Source: Sophora flavescens
Lineage: Eukaryota; Streptophyta; Magnoliopsida; Fabales; Fabaceae
Length of the DNA: 64,000 nucleotides
Assembly (NCBI GenBank): GCA_030762895.1
Contig: CM061065.1
Coordinates: forward strand, 62,004,200-62,068,199
Reading direction: 5' to 3'
The notes below the pieces were generated by a model. It was not told the DNA's origin. It was given only the letters and a program-made list of their open reading frames with translations, and searched no databases. Each line of letters opens with the position of its first letter. The stretch's first letter is position 1. A program made the position numbers and the translations under genes. This document shows, in pieces, positions 11,371 to 21,525 of this stretch.

Positions 11371-11641
11371 TTTTGGTTTGCAAGAAAAGACCTTTCTGTT
11401 AGGAATAGGTTTTGAAGAAATAAATACCACGGTGATTATATGATTGTATATGTGTTGTCAACAACTAAAACTTACTTTCAGTTCAGCAATAGATTTATTG
11501 ATAAAGTTGTACTTTAAAGAGAGTCACCCAATTAACAGGAGGAATACAGACACAAGTTTGTGGGTCTTGAAGTACATTTATCTCATAATTGAGGACTTTT
11601 ATTATGCTAGTTAAAACTAGCTAAACAGGAATTGAGCTCCT

Positions 11642-13913
11642 TCAAGCAGGTAAAGCTCCAGCAGAAGTCACCAGAGGTACCAGCTTCCCCTGACTGTGCA
11701 AGACAGTTGTTGCTGCATAGAAGTAAAAGGATCAAGATGACAATTCAATAAATTGTATGAAATGAAACCCAGTGATTAAGAACTTGTGTAGATCTATAAA
11801 AAAACATATAAATCTTACAGTCACAGCCACCAATATGGTTTCCACCAATAAACACATTTGGCACAGTCCGCTGACCAGTCCACTCAGCAAGTGCTGATTG
11901 GATCTCACTTCCATCAGCTGCACAATGTCCAACCAGATTGGTTAAGTCACTTCTTTTCACATACAAAATTACACATAGAAGGAATCACTGTAAAGCCATA
12001 GATAATGGAAGAAGCATTTTCCAAACAAAAGGAAATCCAATTACCAGTGAATTCCATGCTTGTGAATAACTTCCCACACAACCAAGTGGAAATAATATAT
12101 GATTTAACTATTTAGAAAATAACTATTGAACTGCAACTTCTTGTGACAAACAATCCCTGATTCAACACATTACTTATGTTTAAAAGCTACCAAGTAATCA
12201 TTATTCCTGTTACCTGTATCATTCCAGAATACTCAAAAGAAACCAATACCTCTCTAACCTTCTTCTACCAGTAAACACAGAATTACCTAAGCTCATAGAA
12301 AGCCTACTGAAAATTCAATGCAGGTAAACATAAGGCAGCAGGCATATGCATCTCTAATCTCATTGGTAAAAAGTAAACACACACACACACCCCACAACCT
12401 TGTAATAATTAAGGAGGACCAAACAATGCTAAAATTAACCTTCCCAAAAACAAAACACACACCAAAACCTTATAATATTGATTTAAAATAGTAAAAGTAA
12501 AGTTTTATCTCAATGCGAGACATGCATAATCTGTACAGTATGACATCCCGAGAAACGAACAAAGAACAAGCAGTACAACGTAGCGACAACAGGAATTGAC
12601 AGATTTCAGATGATATCAGAATCTTGACCATCACTGCAACTACAACTTAAAACCACAATACAATGTTATTATTGAAGATGTAGGCCTTAATTGGTTGCCA
12701 TCTTGCTAGGAGCAAACCGCAGAAACAGTAATAGTGCAACCTAATGTTCACAGAATTTGAAAATAGAGCTGCTTTTATACCTAAGCCCAATTTGACTAGA
12801 ATCTAAGGGGTGTTTGAATTGTTTCATTCCCTGTTTTCAAACATTTGTGAAGGAAATGGTGAAATGAAATCAAGAAATAATGGTGAAAACAATGTGACAT
12901 TTTTATACTTTAGTAGTCAAAACATATGAACTGAAAATAAAAACAGAAAACAAACCAAACACCACTTTTTATAAAGAAAACAAACAAAAGAGCTTATAGA
13001 GATCTTACTTAAGCTTATGAAAATAAAGTTATACAAATAGTTTATGAAAATAGTTCATGATATTCCTAATAGTTCTTTTTATCTTATTTCAATAAGCAAA
13101 CCCAACCTAAATGTGAAACCATATCCAAACAAAGCATCACTCTAACCTATTTTTCACATACAATATATTAATTGCGGGAACTATATGACCATATTCAATG
13201 ACGAAAGCCAGGAAAAGAAGACCATAAAAGGCACAATTAGATTTTGTGTTAGTAAATAAGCACTTATCAGGGACTAACCACAGAATAATACAAAGAGGAT
13301 GCCCTAACACAAGTCAAATTCAAAACAATGCAAGGGTGACAAGGCGAAAACAAACTGAATCACAAGTCACAACTAGTTATTTGACAACGATCATTGAATC
13401 CGGATTCCCTACGTTCAGAAAATCACCCATTCACGCATTAATCGACCATTGGATCAATTACCGAAATTGTTTGAGAAAGCCTAAAATTGACCCCACCGTG
13501 AGCATGGATGCGTTAATTCGTGATTTTTTGAATTCAGAAAATCCATTTATTTTGACCCAAATAAAGGGTTTCATGAAAATTGCGATCAAATTCACAAGAC
13601 CATAAAACAATAGCAGATAAGACATATGGAAACGAAAGTAAAGTGGTTTCAGAAAAGAGAGAGAGAGAGAGGGAGAAGTACTCACATTCGGTGTCTAGTT
13701 CAATGGCCTTATAGGTGATACCCAATTGACGGAAGAGCTGTTTCACTTGGGTGCAGAAAGGACAGTAGGATTTGCTGCAAACGAAAACGCAAAGTCGTTT
13801 CAGGAGGGGAAGAGAAAGAGAATGAGAGAGTGAGAGAGAAAGAGAGAGAGACTCTACCTGAAAACGACGACCGGATTGGAAGACACGATCTCCTTGGCTT
13901 TGGGCAGCGCCAT
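11642..13913 (-). CDS. Glutaredoxin, GrxC2-type (class I), copy 1
   Basis: Four exons on the minus strand: 13913-13858, 13774-13686, 11917-11819, 11712-11642 (TGA). All introns are GT..AG (83, 1768 and 106 bp) and join in frame to 104 residues. The start is MALPKAKEIVSSN. The redox site CPFC is at about residues 23-26, in place of the commoner CPYC. ELDTESDGSEIQ, the TVP loop (QRTVPNVFIGG) and the GGCD glutathione-binding motif are all present. Such proteins reduce disulfides and mixed glutathione disulfides using GSH; no signal peptide is seen, so a cytosolic location is likely. Length and exon pattern are normal for the family. It differs from copy 2 by V/A and P/S in the last exon. It looks functional. 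Confidence 0.93.
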
Positions 13914-14000
13914 CTCTATGCTCTCTTATCACCTTTGCGTTTCTTATGAATCCAAAAACCTGAAAATGAAATGCTTCAGCTTTGCGCTGTTTGGTCTGTG

Positions 14001-14010
14001 TATATATATA
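14001..14010 (-). promoter_or_regulatory. TATA box of glutaredoxin copy 1
   Basis: The sequence tatatatata lies about 90 bp upstream of the ATG. The same arrangement is conserved in copy 2 despite divergence around it. Confidence 0.6.
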
Positions 14011-14689
14011 GCGCATTTTTCAACTTTTTTGTTTGTCGTACATTTTTTTTCCATAGATATTTTATTTGTTAAATTTTTTTTTGGTGCTTTATTTTATTTT
14101 TTATTTTGTACATTCTAAAACATACATGTAAAATTAGTCTATAAGGAACTCTGTGAAAAAAATATTAAAATAAATCATAAATATGAAAAAAATAAAGTTT
14201 GACACCAAATAAACATAGGATTAAAGTAGTATGTATTGTTATTGACATCCACTAACATCTTGATATGGGTGTTTTTATTTTAATAATCAAGAAAGAAAAA
14301 TAACAACAATGTTGATAAGTTAAGATATTAGTGGATGTCGAACAGAAAGATCATTTATACTGACCGTGCATAAAAATTAAACTTATAAACATATCATATT
14401 TGTATAATAATATAGATATAAGAAGGCTAATGACAAGGTTACAACTATAAAATCATTAAAATGAAACCCGATAAAGTGTAAAAGTATATTGAGATATTGA
14501 CTTATTAATTAATTCTGAAGGATTTAATTGATAATATAAAGATTTTTTTTCAGATTATTAATCTATTATAAAATATTATATCATTAAAAATAGTTGACTC
14601 TTATTATAATTATGTTAATTTCGACAAGTACTCTCAACCACTCTATCAAACAGAAATTCAGGCAATTAAAAATTAGTCAGCATACAAAC

Positions 14690-16160
14690 CAAAATAATTA
14701 ATGGAGGTAATGAAGAAATTAAAATTAAAATCAAATAATTAAAACCATAAAGGAAAAATAGAAGTAAATGAAGAAATTAAAATAAAATAAATAAAACAAA
14801 AAAGGAAAAATGTAAATAATTAATGAAGGTAAATAAATAAATTAAAAATAAAATAAAATAAATGAAACCAAAAGGGAAAAATAGAAGTAAATGAATAAAT
14901 TAAAATTAAATTAAAAAAACCAAAAAGGAAAAATTCAAATAATTAATGAAGGTAAATGAAGAAAATAAAATTAAAATAAAATAAATCAAACCAAAAAGGA
15001 AAAATAGAAGTAAATGAAGAAATTAAAATAAAATAAAATAAATAAAAACAAAATATAAAAACACAAATAATTAATGAAGGTAAATGAAGAAATAAAAATA
15101 AAAATAAAATAAATAAAACCAAAGAGGAAAAATAGAAGTAAATGAAGAAATTAAAATTAAAATAAAAAAAATCAAAAAGGAATAATACAAATAATTAATG
15201 AAGGTAAATGAAGAAAATAAAATTAAAATAAAATAAATAAAACCAAAAAGGAAAAATAGAAGTAAATGAAGAAATTAAAATAAAAATAAAATAAATAAAA
15301 CCAAAAAGGAAAAATACAAATAATTAATGAATGTAAATGAAGAAATTAAAAATAAAATAAATAACTAACATGTGGTTGGTCCAAGTGGTAAGGAACTTGG
15401 GTACCTTAAGCAAGTGGTCAGGGAATCGAATCTTGTTTCTTATGTATCGAGAAAACCTGGTTGGGAGAGGAGAACCCACCCTGTGCCCAACAGGTTCCTC
15501 GACGGAGATTAGTCACTACTAAATGGTGGTGGATACTTCGGACATATGTCATGGTTACAAAAAAAACAAAAAGGAAAAATACAAATAATTAATGAAGGTA
15601 AATGAATAAATTAAAATTAAAATAAATAAAATAAAAAAAAGGAAAAATAGGAGTAAATTAAGAAATTAAAATAAAATAAAATAAATAAAACCAAAAAGGA
15701 AAAATACAAATAATTAATGAAGGTAAATGAAGAAATTAAAATTAAAATTAAAATAAATAAAACCAAAAAGGAAAAATAGAAGTAAATGATGAAATTAAAA
15801 TTAAATTAAATTAAATAAAACCAAAAAGGAACAATACAAATAATTAATGAAGGTAAAAGAAAAAATTACAATTAAAATAAAATAAATAAAACCAAAATGT
15901 AAAAATAGAAGTAAATGAAGAAATTGAAATTAAAATAAAGAAATAAAACCAAAAAGGAAAAATACAAATAATTAATGAAGGTAAATGAAGAAAATAAAAT
16001 TAAATAAATAAATAAAACCAAAAAGGAAAACTACAAATAATTAATTAAGGTAAATGAAGAAATTAAAATAAAAATAAAATAAATAACACCAAAAAGGAAA
16101 AACAGAAGTAAATGAAGAAATTATAATTAAAATAAAATAAATAAAATCAAAAAGGAAAAA
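14690..16160. repeat. AT-rich minisatellite, copy 1
   Basis: Imperfect tandem units of about 55-70 bp alternate to give a higher-order period of roughly 120-130 bp. One half carries acaaataattaatgaaggt and the other tagaagtaaatgaagaaatt. Both continue aaaataaaataaataaaacc then aaaaaggaaaaa. Some 20 half-units are visible, interrupted by a SINE at 15365-15570. There is no coding potential. The array lies upstream of the glutaredoxin promoter. Confidence 0.88.
15365..15570 (+). mobile_element. tRNA-derived SINE, copy 1
   Basis: The head aacatgtggttggtccaagt (A-box-like) and ggaatcgaatc (B-box-like) show a tRNA-derived pol III promoter. The body has cgagaaaacctggttgggag. The tail ends in an A-rich run. 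It is clearly related to the reverse-oriented copies at 18435-18627 and 48338-48524 through the shared cttaagcaagtggtcaggg and aacctggttgggagagg segments. It interrupts the minisatellite. A TSD is hard to define in the A-rich target. Confidence 0.8.
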
Positions 16161-16338
16161 CTCAAAGATTTCATGACGGAAGAGTTGGTATCACTTGGAC
16201 GTAGTACGGTTGCCAATCAATCAATGAACTCAAATCTATTTAAAGGTACATGAAGAATTAGAGAAAAAGAGTCCCATTTTTCAAGGGCGATCTTTATTCC
16301 GATTTTTCACGTGCCTGCCTTAACTCTTGAACCCCTCC

Positions 16339-16505
16339 AATGAAGTATTCCGGTAACTAATTGTCGAAAACTCAAAAACTTGAAAAAAAAAATACAATTC
16401 GGCAATTAGTTGTCGGAGACTAATTGTTTCAGATTCCAACAATTAGTTGCCGATAGGCAAAGATTCTTGCACTATTAAAGTTCGTTTTTGACATAGTGAT
16501 CCACC
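16339..16505. repeat. Short inverted-repeat fragment with CGGCAATTAGTTG motifs
   Basis: Three or four partly palindromic copies of a caattagttgccg/cggtaactaattg word lie within 150 bp. The same cluster occurs at about 25020-25265. It is probably the remains of a TIR-type element; the superfamily is unclear. Confidence 0.5.
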
Positions 16506-16690
16506 GTCAACAAATCATACATCATCTATTGGAGATCTAGTGAGTTACTATTAGTTAGAGAAGTTAGTTATGTTAGTTGTTCACTATGATGGGCATTATG
16601 CTACCTTTGTGATGATATATAAATTGAAATTCAAGTATTCAGTTTATCAATTCATAATATGGTATCAATTACTCTTTTTGAAAAATTTCA
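16506..16690 (+). repeat. Fragment of a copia-type LTR with adjoining PBS remnant
   Basis: A stretch rich in gttagttatgttag runs into ttcataatatggtatcaatt, which resembles an LTR end followed by a degenerate initiator-Met PBS (TGGTATCA). No internal coding region follows, so this would be a truncated relic. Confidence 0.35.
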
Positions 16691-17520
16691 ATTCTCTTCC
16701 GAGATAGCTCTTGAGCCATTTTTTTTTACTTAGTTTAATTTTTTTCTTTGTTCATTTTCCCTTTTCATTGCTCTCTCTGTTTAGATTATGTACCAATGTT
16801 AAATGCCCATTCCTTTATTGTTTTATTTTCTATCTTCATGTATTTCATCACTCCTAACACACTAATAAGATGTATGATGTCTATACAAGGTATCCAAATT
16901 ATGTGTTCAAATATCTTTACTCTTTTTTTTATATTGGTTAGAATATCTTTTGAGGAGGGGATCGACGGGTGGCGCTCTAGTCACCCTATTCTGGATGAGT
17001 GGAGTTTGCTTATTGTTACTAACTTATTCTGGATACCTGGAACAAAAGGGAGGGATGGAGGGTTTTAGCATGACAGACGACAAAAAAATATGAGAATGGG
17101 ACATTAAATGTCCACATGAAATGAGGAATGGCCCCCAGTGACCCTATATGTTGATTCAGACATAGAAGGCTCCTCAAACTCCATTATGTTTTCTCACTAG
17201 CTTGCCATCAACATGCTAAGAAGAATATCCAATAATATTGTATTCAATTCTTTATTGTGACTGTAAAGTGTAAACTCAAAAGATGTATATTTGAAGTGAA
17301 ATAAAATAGAAATTAAATATTCTTTGAAGGTATTTGTTATCTACAACAAGTGCAATCCTTATCCGTTTAACAACTTTTGATTGTCATCATTGTGAAGTGG
17401 GAACTAAAAAACGAATTTTTAACATGTGAAAATGTAAATAAAAATATTCTTATTTATTCTCAACTTCCGATTGCATTAAAATTTTAAAAGAATGAAAAGA
17501 TATCATTAAAAAAATGTTTT
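16691..17520. other. No gene seen
   Basis: AT-rich sequence. An open frame at 16748-17068 has no recognisable motif and is not supported as a gene. Confidence 0.4.
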
Positions 17521-17760
17521 AATAGCGCTTATTAAAGGAAGCTCTATTAAAAACCCGAGGAACTCAAAGGCGTAGTAAACAGAATGTTCTATTTGAATTA
17601 TAAATTTAATAGAATTGAAAAATATTTATTTAAAAAAATGAAAGAAAATATTTTATATAGCGCTTATTTGAGAAAGCGCAATTGAAAGCTCAATCATGAA
17701 TAGCGTGTCGTTTCGAAGCCGATATTAAATAGATATTATGGTAGCGCTTATATATTTGAA
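17521..17760. repeat. Cluster of AGCGCTT inverted motifs, TIR-element remnant
   Basis: Repeated tagcgcttatt and gaaagcgc words in both orientations (17523, 17657, 17680, 17744) resemble subterminal repeats of CACTA-type elements. No CACTA terminus is seen nearby, so the class is tentative. Confidence 0.35.
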
Positions 17761-18417
17761 AAATTGTTATCATTTGCCTATTTTAAAATTGAAACTTTTC
17801 TCAATGACCACACCCTCACACTTCAAATTTTAAATTACTTTTAAATTTGAAACTTTTCTGTCATTTTACAAATTTTTTTTCTTTTCTCTTACTTTTTACC
17901 CAACCAAACAAGAGAAGAGAAAAGTTTAAGTTTTCTTACCTTTCATTTTCTCTCATACCAAACAATTAAGCAATCATCTCATTTTATATTCTTTTTATCC
18001 TTTTTCTTTCTTTTCTCATTTTTTCCTCTCATTTTCTTTTATTAACCAAACCATTGTACAAGTTTTCGAAGATTGGACTCTCTGGCCACCTTCTATAGCG
18101 GGTAATCCATGTCGCCCAAGCTAGCCTCTCTGCCGTTAGTGATGTCTTAGCTTGATTTGAAATTGGTTTGAGTCATGTTCTTCAAAGGCTATAGGGGTTT
18201 GGTTTCGCAATTCTAATTCTCGTTTGGATAGTAAAGCTTACAACTTATTAGAGCTTCTCTGCTTATGTAAATGCTTTTATGTAGAAAAAATTGTGTTTGG
18301 ATAAGCTTAAATAAGTAATTTATTAACTCCAAAAAATTATTTTTAGCTTATTTTGAGTAGTTAATTTTTTTGGCATATTGAAAAACCTTATCTCAAAGCT
18401 CATACAAAAAGTTGTTT
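17738..18417. repeat. Local tandem duplication, left copy
   Basis: Homologous to 18628-20700 once the SINE and the solo LTR in the right copy are removed. Shared landmarks are ttatcatttgcctattttaa, ttttacccaaccaaa, gttttcgaagattggactct and tttggcatattgaaaaacct. Each unit is about 680 bp. Homology ends at 18417. Confidence 0.8.
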
Positions 18418-18434
18418 TATAGTAGCGCTTATTT

Positions 18435-18627
18435 ATTTATTTATTTGGTTTCTCAGGGTATCCTCTGCGCGCAACTGCGGAGACTAATCCCTCGAGGTAC
18501 TGGACAACATTTAAGGGTTGACCTCTCCCAACCAGGTTTTCTCCATATGCAAGAACCAGGGATCGAACCCCTGACCACTTGCTTAAGGGGCCTAAGCTCG
18601 TTATCACTTGGATCAACCACATGTTGG
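18435..18627 (-). mobile_element. tRNA-derived SINE, copy 2
   Basis: Minus orientation. The 17-bp target duplication tatagtagcgcttattt (18418-18434 and 18628-18644) is perfect. On the minus strand the body has cttaagcaagtggtcagggg, ggttcgatccctgg (B box) and cctcgagggattagtctccg. It has no protein-coding role. It sits exactly at the junction of the local tandem duplication. Confidence 0.88.
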
Positions 18628-18800
18628 TATAGTAGCGCTTATTTGAAAAAGCGTTATCATTTGCCTATTTTAAAATTGAAACTTTTCTCGATGGCCACAC
18701 TCTCACACTTCAAATTTTAAATTACTTTTTTTAAGTTTGAAACTTTTCTGTCATTTTACAAATATTTTTTTTCTTTTCTCTCACTTTTTACCCAACCAAA

Positions 18801-20179
18801 TGATAAGCCTCTGGCTCATCTAGTTTCAAGCTAGAAAAGGGGTAGATTTTGTGCCTAATTGGACGATTCAACCTCGCTAACCTCCCAAATTGGCCTTGTT
18901 TTGTTCCTAAGTTAGAATTTGATTCGTTTAATGCATTTTTAGTAGTTTTTAGTTTATTTTGAGTAGAATTACGCTTTTCGTTTCCTTTTGTTGTTTCAGG
19001 TTAAAAGTGAAGCTCTTAGAGTCAAGGAAAATGAAGAAAACAGTGGAAAAGCAATGCTGGAAGTGTCGCCTCGTGAAACAGGATCTCGCCTCGCGAGCCT
19101 GAAGACCAGCCTGAACAGCAACAGTCACCCTTTCTGTCTCGTCTCGCGAATCACCATCTCGCCCCGCGAGCCTGAAGGCCTGACTGTGCCAGAGATGTCA
19201 CCCTTTCTGTCTTGCCACGCGAATCACCATCTCGCCTCGCGAGTATTCAAATCAAGATGGAGCCAAAACTGAATTTCGCCTCGCGAGAGCTTGCTCGACC
19301 CAGAACCTCTATTTATAGGCTGTTTTAGGGCAGATTAGATACTTTTTTGTTCACCACTTGTTTTAGATCGTTTTTGAGAGACTAATCCTTATTCTCTGGA
19401 GCTGTGTCTCCCTATGTTCTTTTCCTATTTGACAATTATGATGAACTCCAATTGTTTGTGCGTTGTTACAAGCATGAGGAACTAATTCCCTTGTCTAAAG
19501 GATCAATGAAACCACCCATGACGGTGTAGCGTTCAATGTGATGTATGTTTCCCTCCTTTACCTCAATTCATGTTTTCCAATTCTGAAATTATTGCGTTGA
19601 TCATAAGCATGCATGATTGACTAGTTAACGTGATGAGACTTGATAGGTAATTCGCGTTTAGAACTTGAATTGGGATCACTGATTGAATATTGCACGAGAG
19701 TGAGTAGGAGATCAGTGCAACCTTATAGGGAACAAGATTTAATAGAGTTTGATGATTGGGTTATGAGACCGTAGCAAGTAATTAACTCAATCGTTGAATA
19801 TGTCCTATTGAGCACGATAGTGTCATTAGGAGAATTTGGGGGTCCTGGTTGACATTGCAATTGAACTTAGGGAGGGGATCATCATCACTTGGGTACTATG
19901 CATGATCGGGTAGGTGGATTTGTGACCTTAGATGTTTAATCCAGATTTTAATTCTTATCTTATCTTATCGCTACCTACTTTATCTCTAATTGATTTGTTG
20001 ATTTAAATTGCTATCCTATTTCCTCTCTCTTCTCAACCACTTGCTTTTACTTGGTCAAACGTATCGAATTTCTTTGCAAATTGGTAGAATTGGTAGCCCA
20101 ATCCATGTGTCCGACCTCTGTAATTACTTACCGTGTTTATTACTTACGACAACCCGGTACACTTGCCGATGACTCAACA
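18801..20179 (+). repeat. Solo LTR, Ty3 Tat-like, 1379 bp
   Basis: TG..CA ends (TGATAAGCCTCTGG to GACTCAACA) are flanked by a perfect 5-bp duplication CCAAA (18796-18800 and 20180-20184), and the target is intact in the left tandem copy. The end acaacccggtacacttgccg resembles LTR ends of the Tat/Ogre lineage. Six or so copies of a tctcgcctcgcgag-like word lie at 19060-19290, and a TATA-like ctatttatagg at 19309-19319. No internal region remains. Confidence 0.88.
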
Positions 20180-21525
20180 CCAAACAAGACTAGAGAAAAG
20201 TTTAAGTTTTCTTACCTTTCATTTTCTCTCATACCAAACAATTAAGCAATCATCTCATTTCATATTCTTTTTATCCTCTTTTTTTTCTTTTCTCTCATTT
20301 TTTCCTCTCATTTTCTTTTATTAACCAAACCATTGTACAAGTTTTCGAAGATTGGACTCTCTGGCCACCTTCTATAGTGGGTAATCCATGTCGCCCAAGC
20401 TAGTTTCTCTGCCATTAGTGATGTCTTAGCTTGATTGGAAATTGGTTTGAGTCATGTTCTTCAAAGGCTATAGGGGTCTGGTTTCGCAACTCTAAGTCTC
20501 GTTTGGATAGCAAAGCTTACGACTTATTAGAGCTTCTCTGCTTATGTAAATGCTTTTATGTTAAAAAAACTGTGTTTGGATAAGCTTAAATAAGTAATTT
20601 ATTAACTTCAAAAAACTATTTTTAGCTTATTTTGAGTAGTTAATTTTTTTGGCATATTGAAAAACCTTATGTCAATGCTCATACAAAAAGTTGTTTTTAT
20701 ATATTTTATAGATTCTAAATCCACTTTTTAAAGTTTGTATCCAAACACTTAATAACTTAATTTAAAAAGAGCTTATGACATAAAAGCTTTTTACGTAAGT
20801 CCTTTTTATATAAGCACTTAAGTTATTTACCCAAATGGGACGTGAGAAAGGGCGAGAGTGGGACTAGTCAACTCACTGTAGAAAATGTTACAGTTACAAA
20901 GTAAAAAGACAAATATCCAAGGTAGTCAGAACCAGACCGAACTGACCTTTCAGACTGGTACAACCAGAAACCAGACACTAAGCCGGTCTGTTTGACCCTA
21001 AAACCAGACTTGAAAGGAATCGGTACAAGAACCGCTAAACCGGTGAAAAACCGAGAAACTGGTCATAACCGGATCTAAACAGGTTCGTCGAATCTGAACT
21101 GGTTCGCAGGAAATTAGCTTCTCCAGTGACGGCGAGGTGCTCCAGCCCAGCGACGAGTTGCTCGATCTAATGTCAAACCAGATTGTGAAGAACCGGATGT
21201 GAAGAGCAACTCATGTTTTACAAGAAGAAGAAATAAGAGGAGTGAGAGAGATATGGGGGACTGGGGAGGCATTGACTGAGGGGCTGAATGAAGATGAAAG
21301 GTAGGTTTCTCTCGTATTGTACTTAAATGAAACGACTTTGAAGGCCAGTTGTCTTCTGACTCCTCATTTGAAGTTGGAGTTTCTTTCCCACTTTTCTTTC
21401 AATTCACATGTGATGCTCTAATGTGGGATTAATTCCTTTTCTTCCCAATTTCCAACCTCTAAGTTATGTTTCCTTTCTAGTCGGGCGTGGACCACTTCAT
21501 CCATTTCTTCTCAATTTACTTTCGT

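Larger units (their letters stand above)
11371..16338. repeat. Segmental duplication, copy 1 (glutaredoxin unit)
   Basis: This is collinear with 25891-30095 plus 50075-50484. Shared landmarks, in order, are cttttggtttgcaagaaaa at the left edge, all glutaredoxin exons and introns, the promoter with a TATA box, a poly-T-rich upstream region, an AT-rich minisatellite, and a right tail with tttcacgtgcctgcctta and ttgaacccctccaat. Homology stops near 16338 and 50484. Copy 1 alone has a SINE in the minisatellite. Copy 2 has about 150 extra bases near 50213-50370 and a foldback insertion in intron 2. Confidence 0.88.
18418..20860. repeat. Local tandem duplication, right copy with two insertions
   Basis: It begins at the SINE target duplication, is interrupted by the SINE (18435-18627) and the solo LTR (18801-20179), and continues to about 20700. 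It then runs past the point where the left copy stops into gtttggat- and aagctta-rich sequence of MITE type (20500-20840). Confidence 0.75.

Noticed and set aside
11732..11966. Two minus-strand frames of 66-73 codons at glutaredoxin exon 3
   Set aside because: Only the central 33 residues (DGSEIQ to GGCD) are coding; the rest is intron translation.
13534..14016. A 160-codon minus-strand frame over the first two glutaredoxin exons
   Set aside because: It reads through introns 1 and 2; the GA-rich intron gives Leu/Ser repeats. The spliced four-exon model is supported by the second gene copy.
15365..15440. A tRNA gene, from the A- and B-box-like sequences
   Set aside because: The sequence does not fold as a tRNA, and three related copies with target duplications show it is a SINE.
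14690..16160. CRISPR-like array
   Set aside because: The repeats are contiguous, imperfect AT-rich minisatellite units without unique spacers, in a plant genome.
16748..17068. A 106-codon plus-strand frame rich in Phe/Ile
   Set aside because: AT-rich DNA translated by chance; no family motif.
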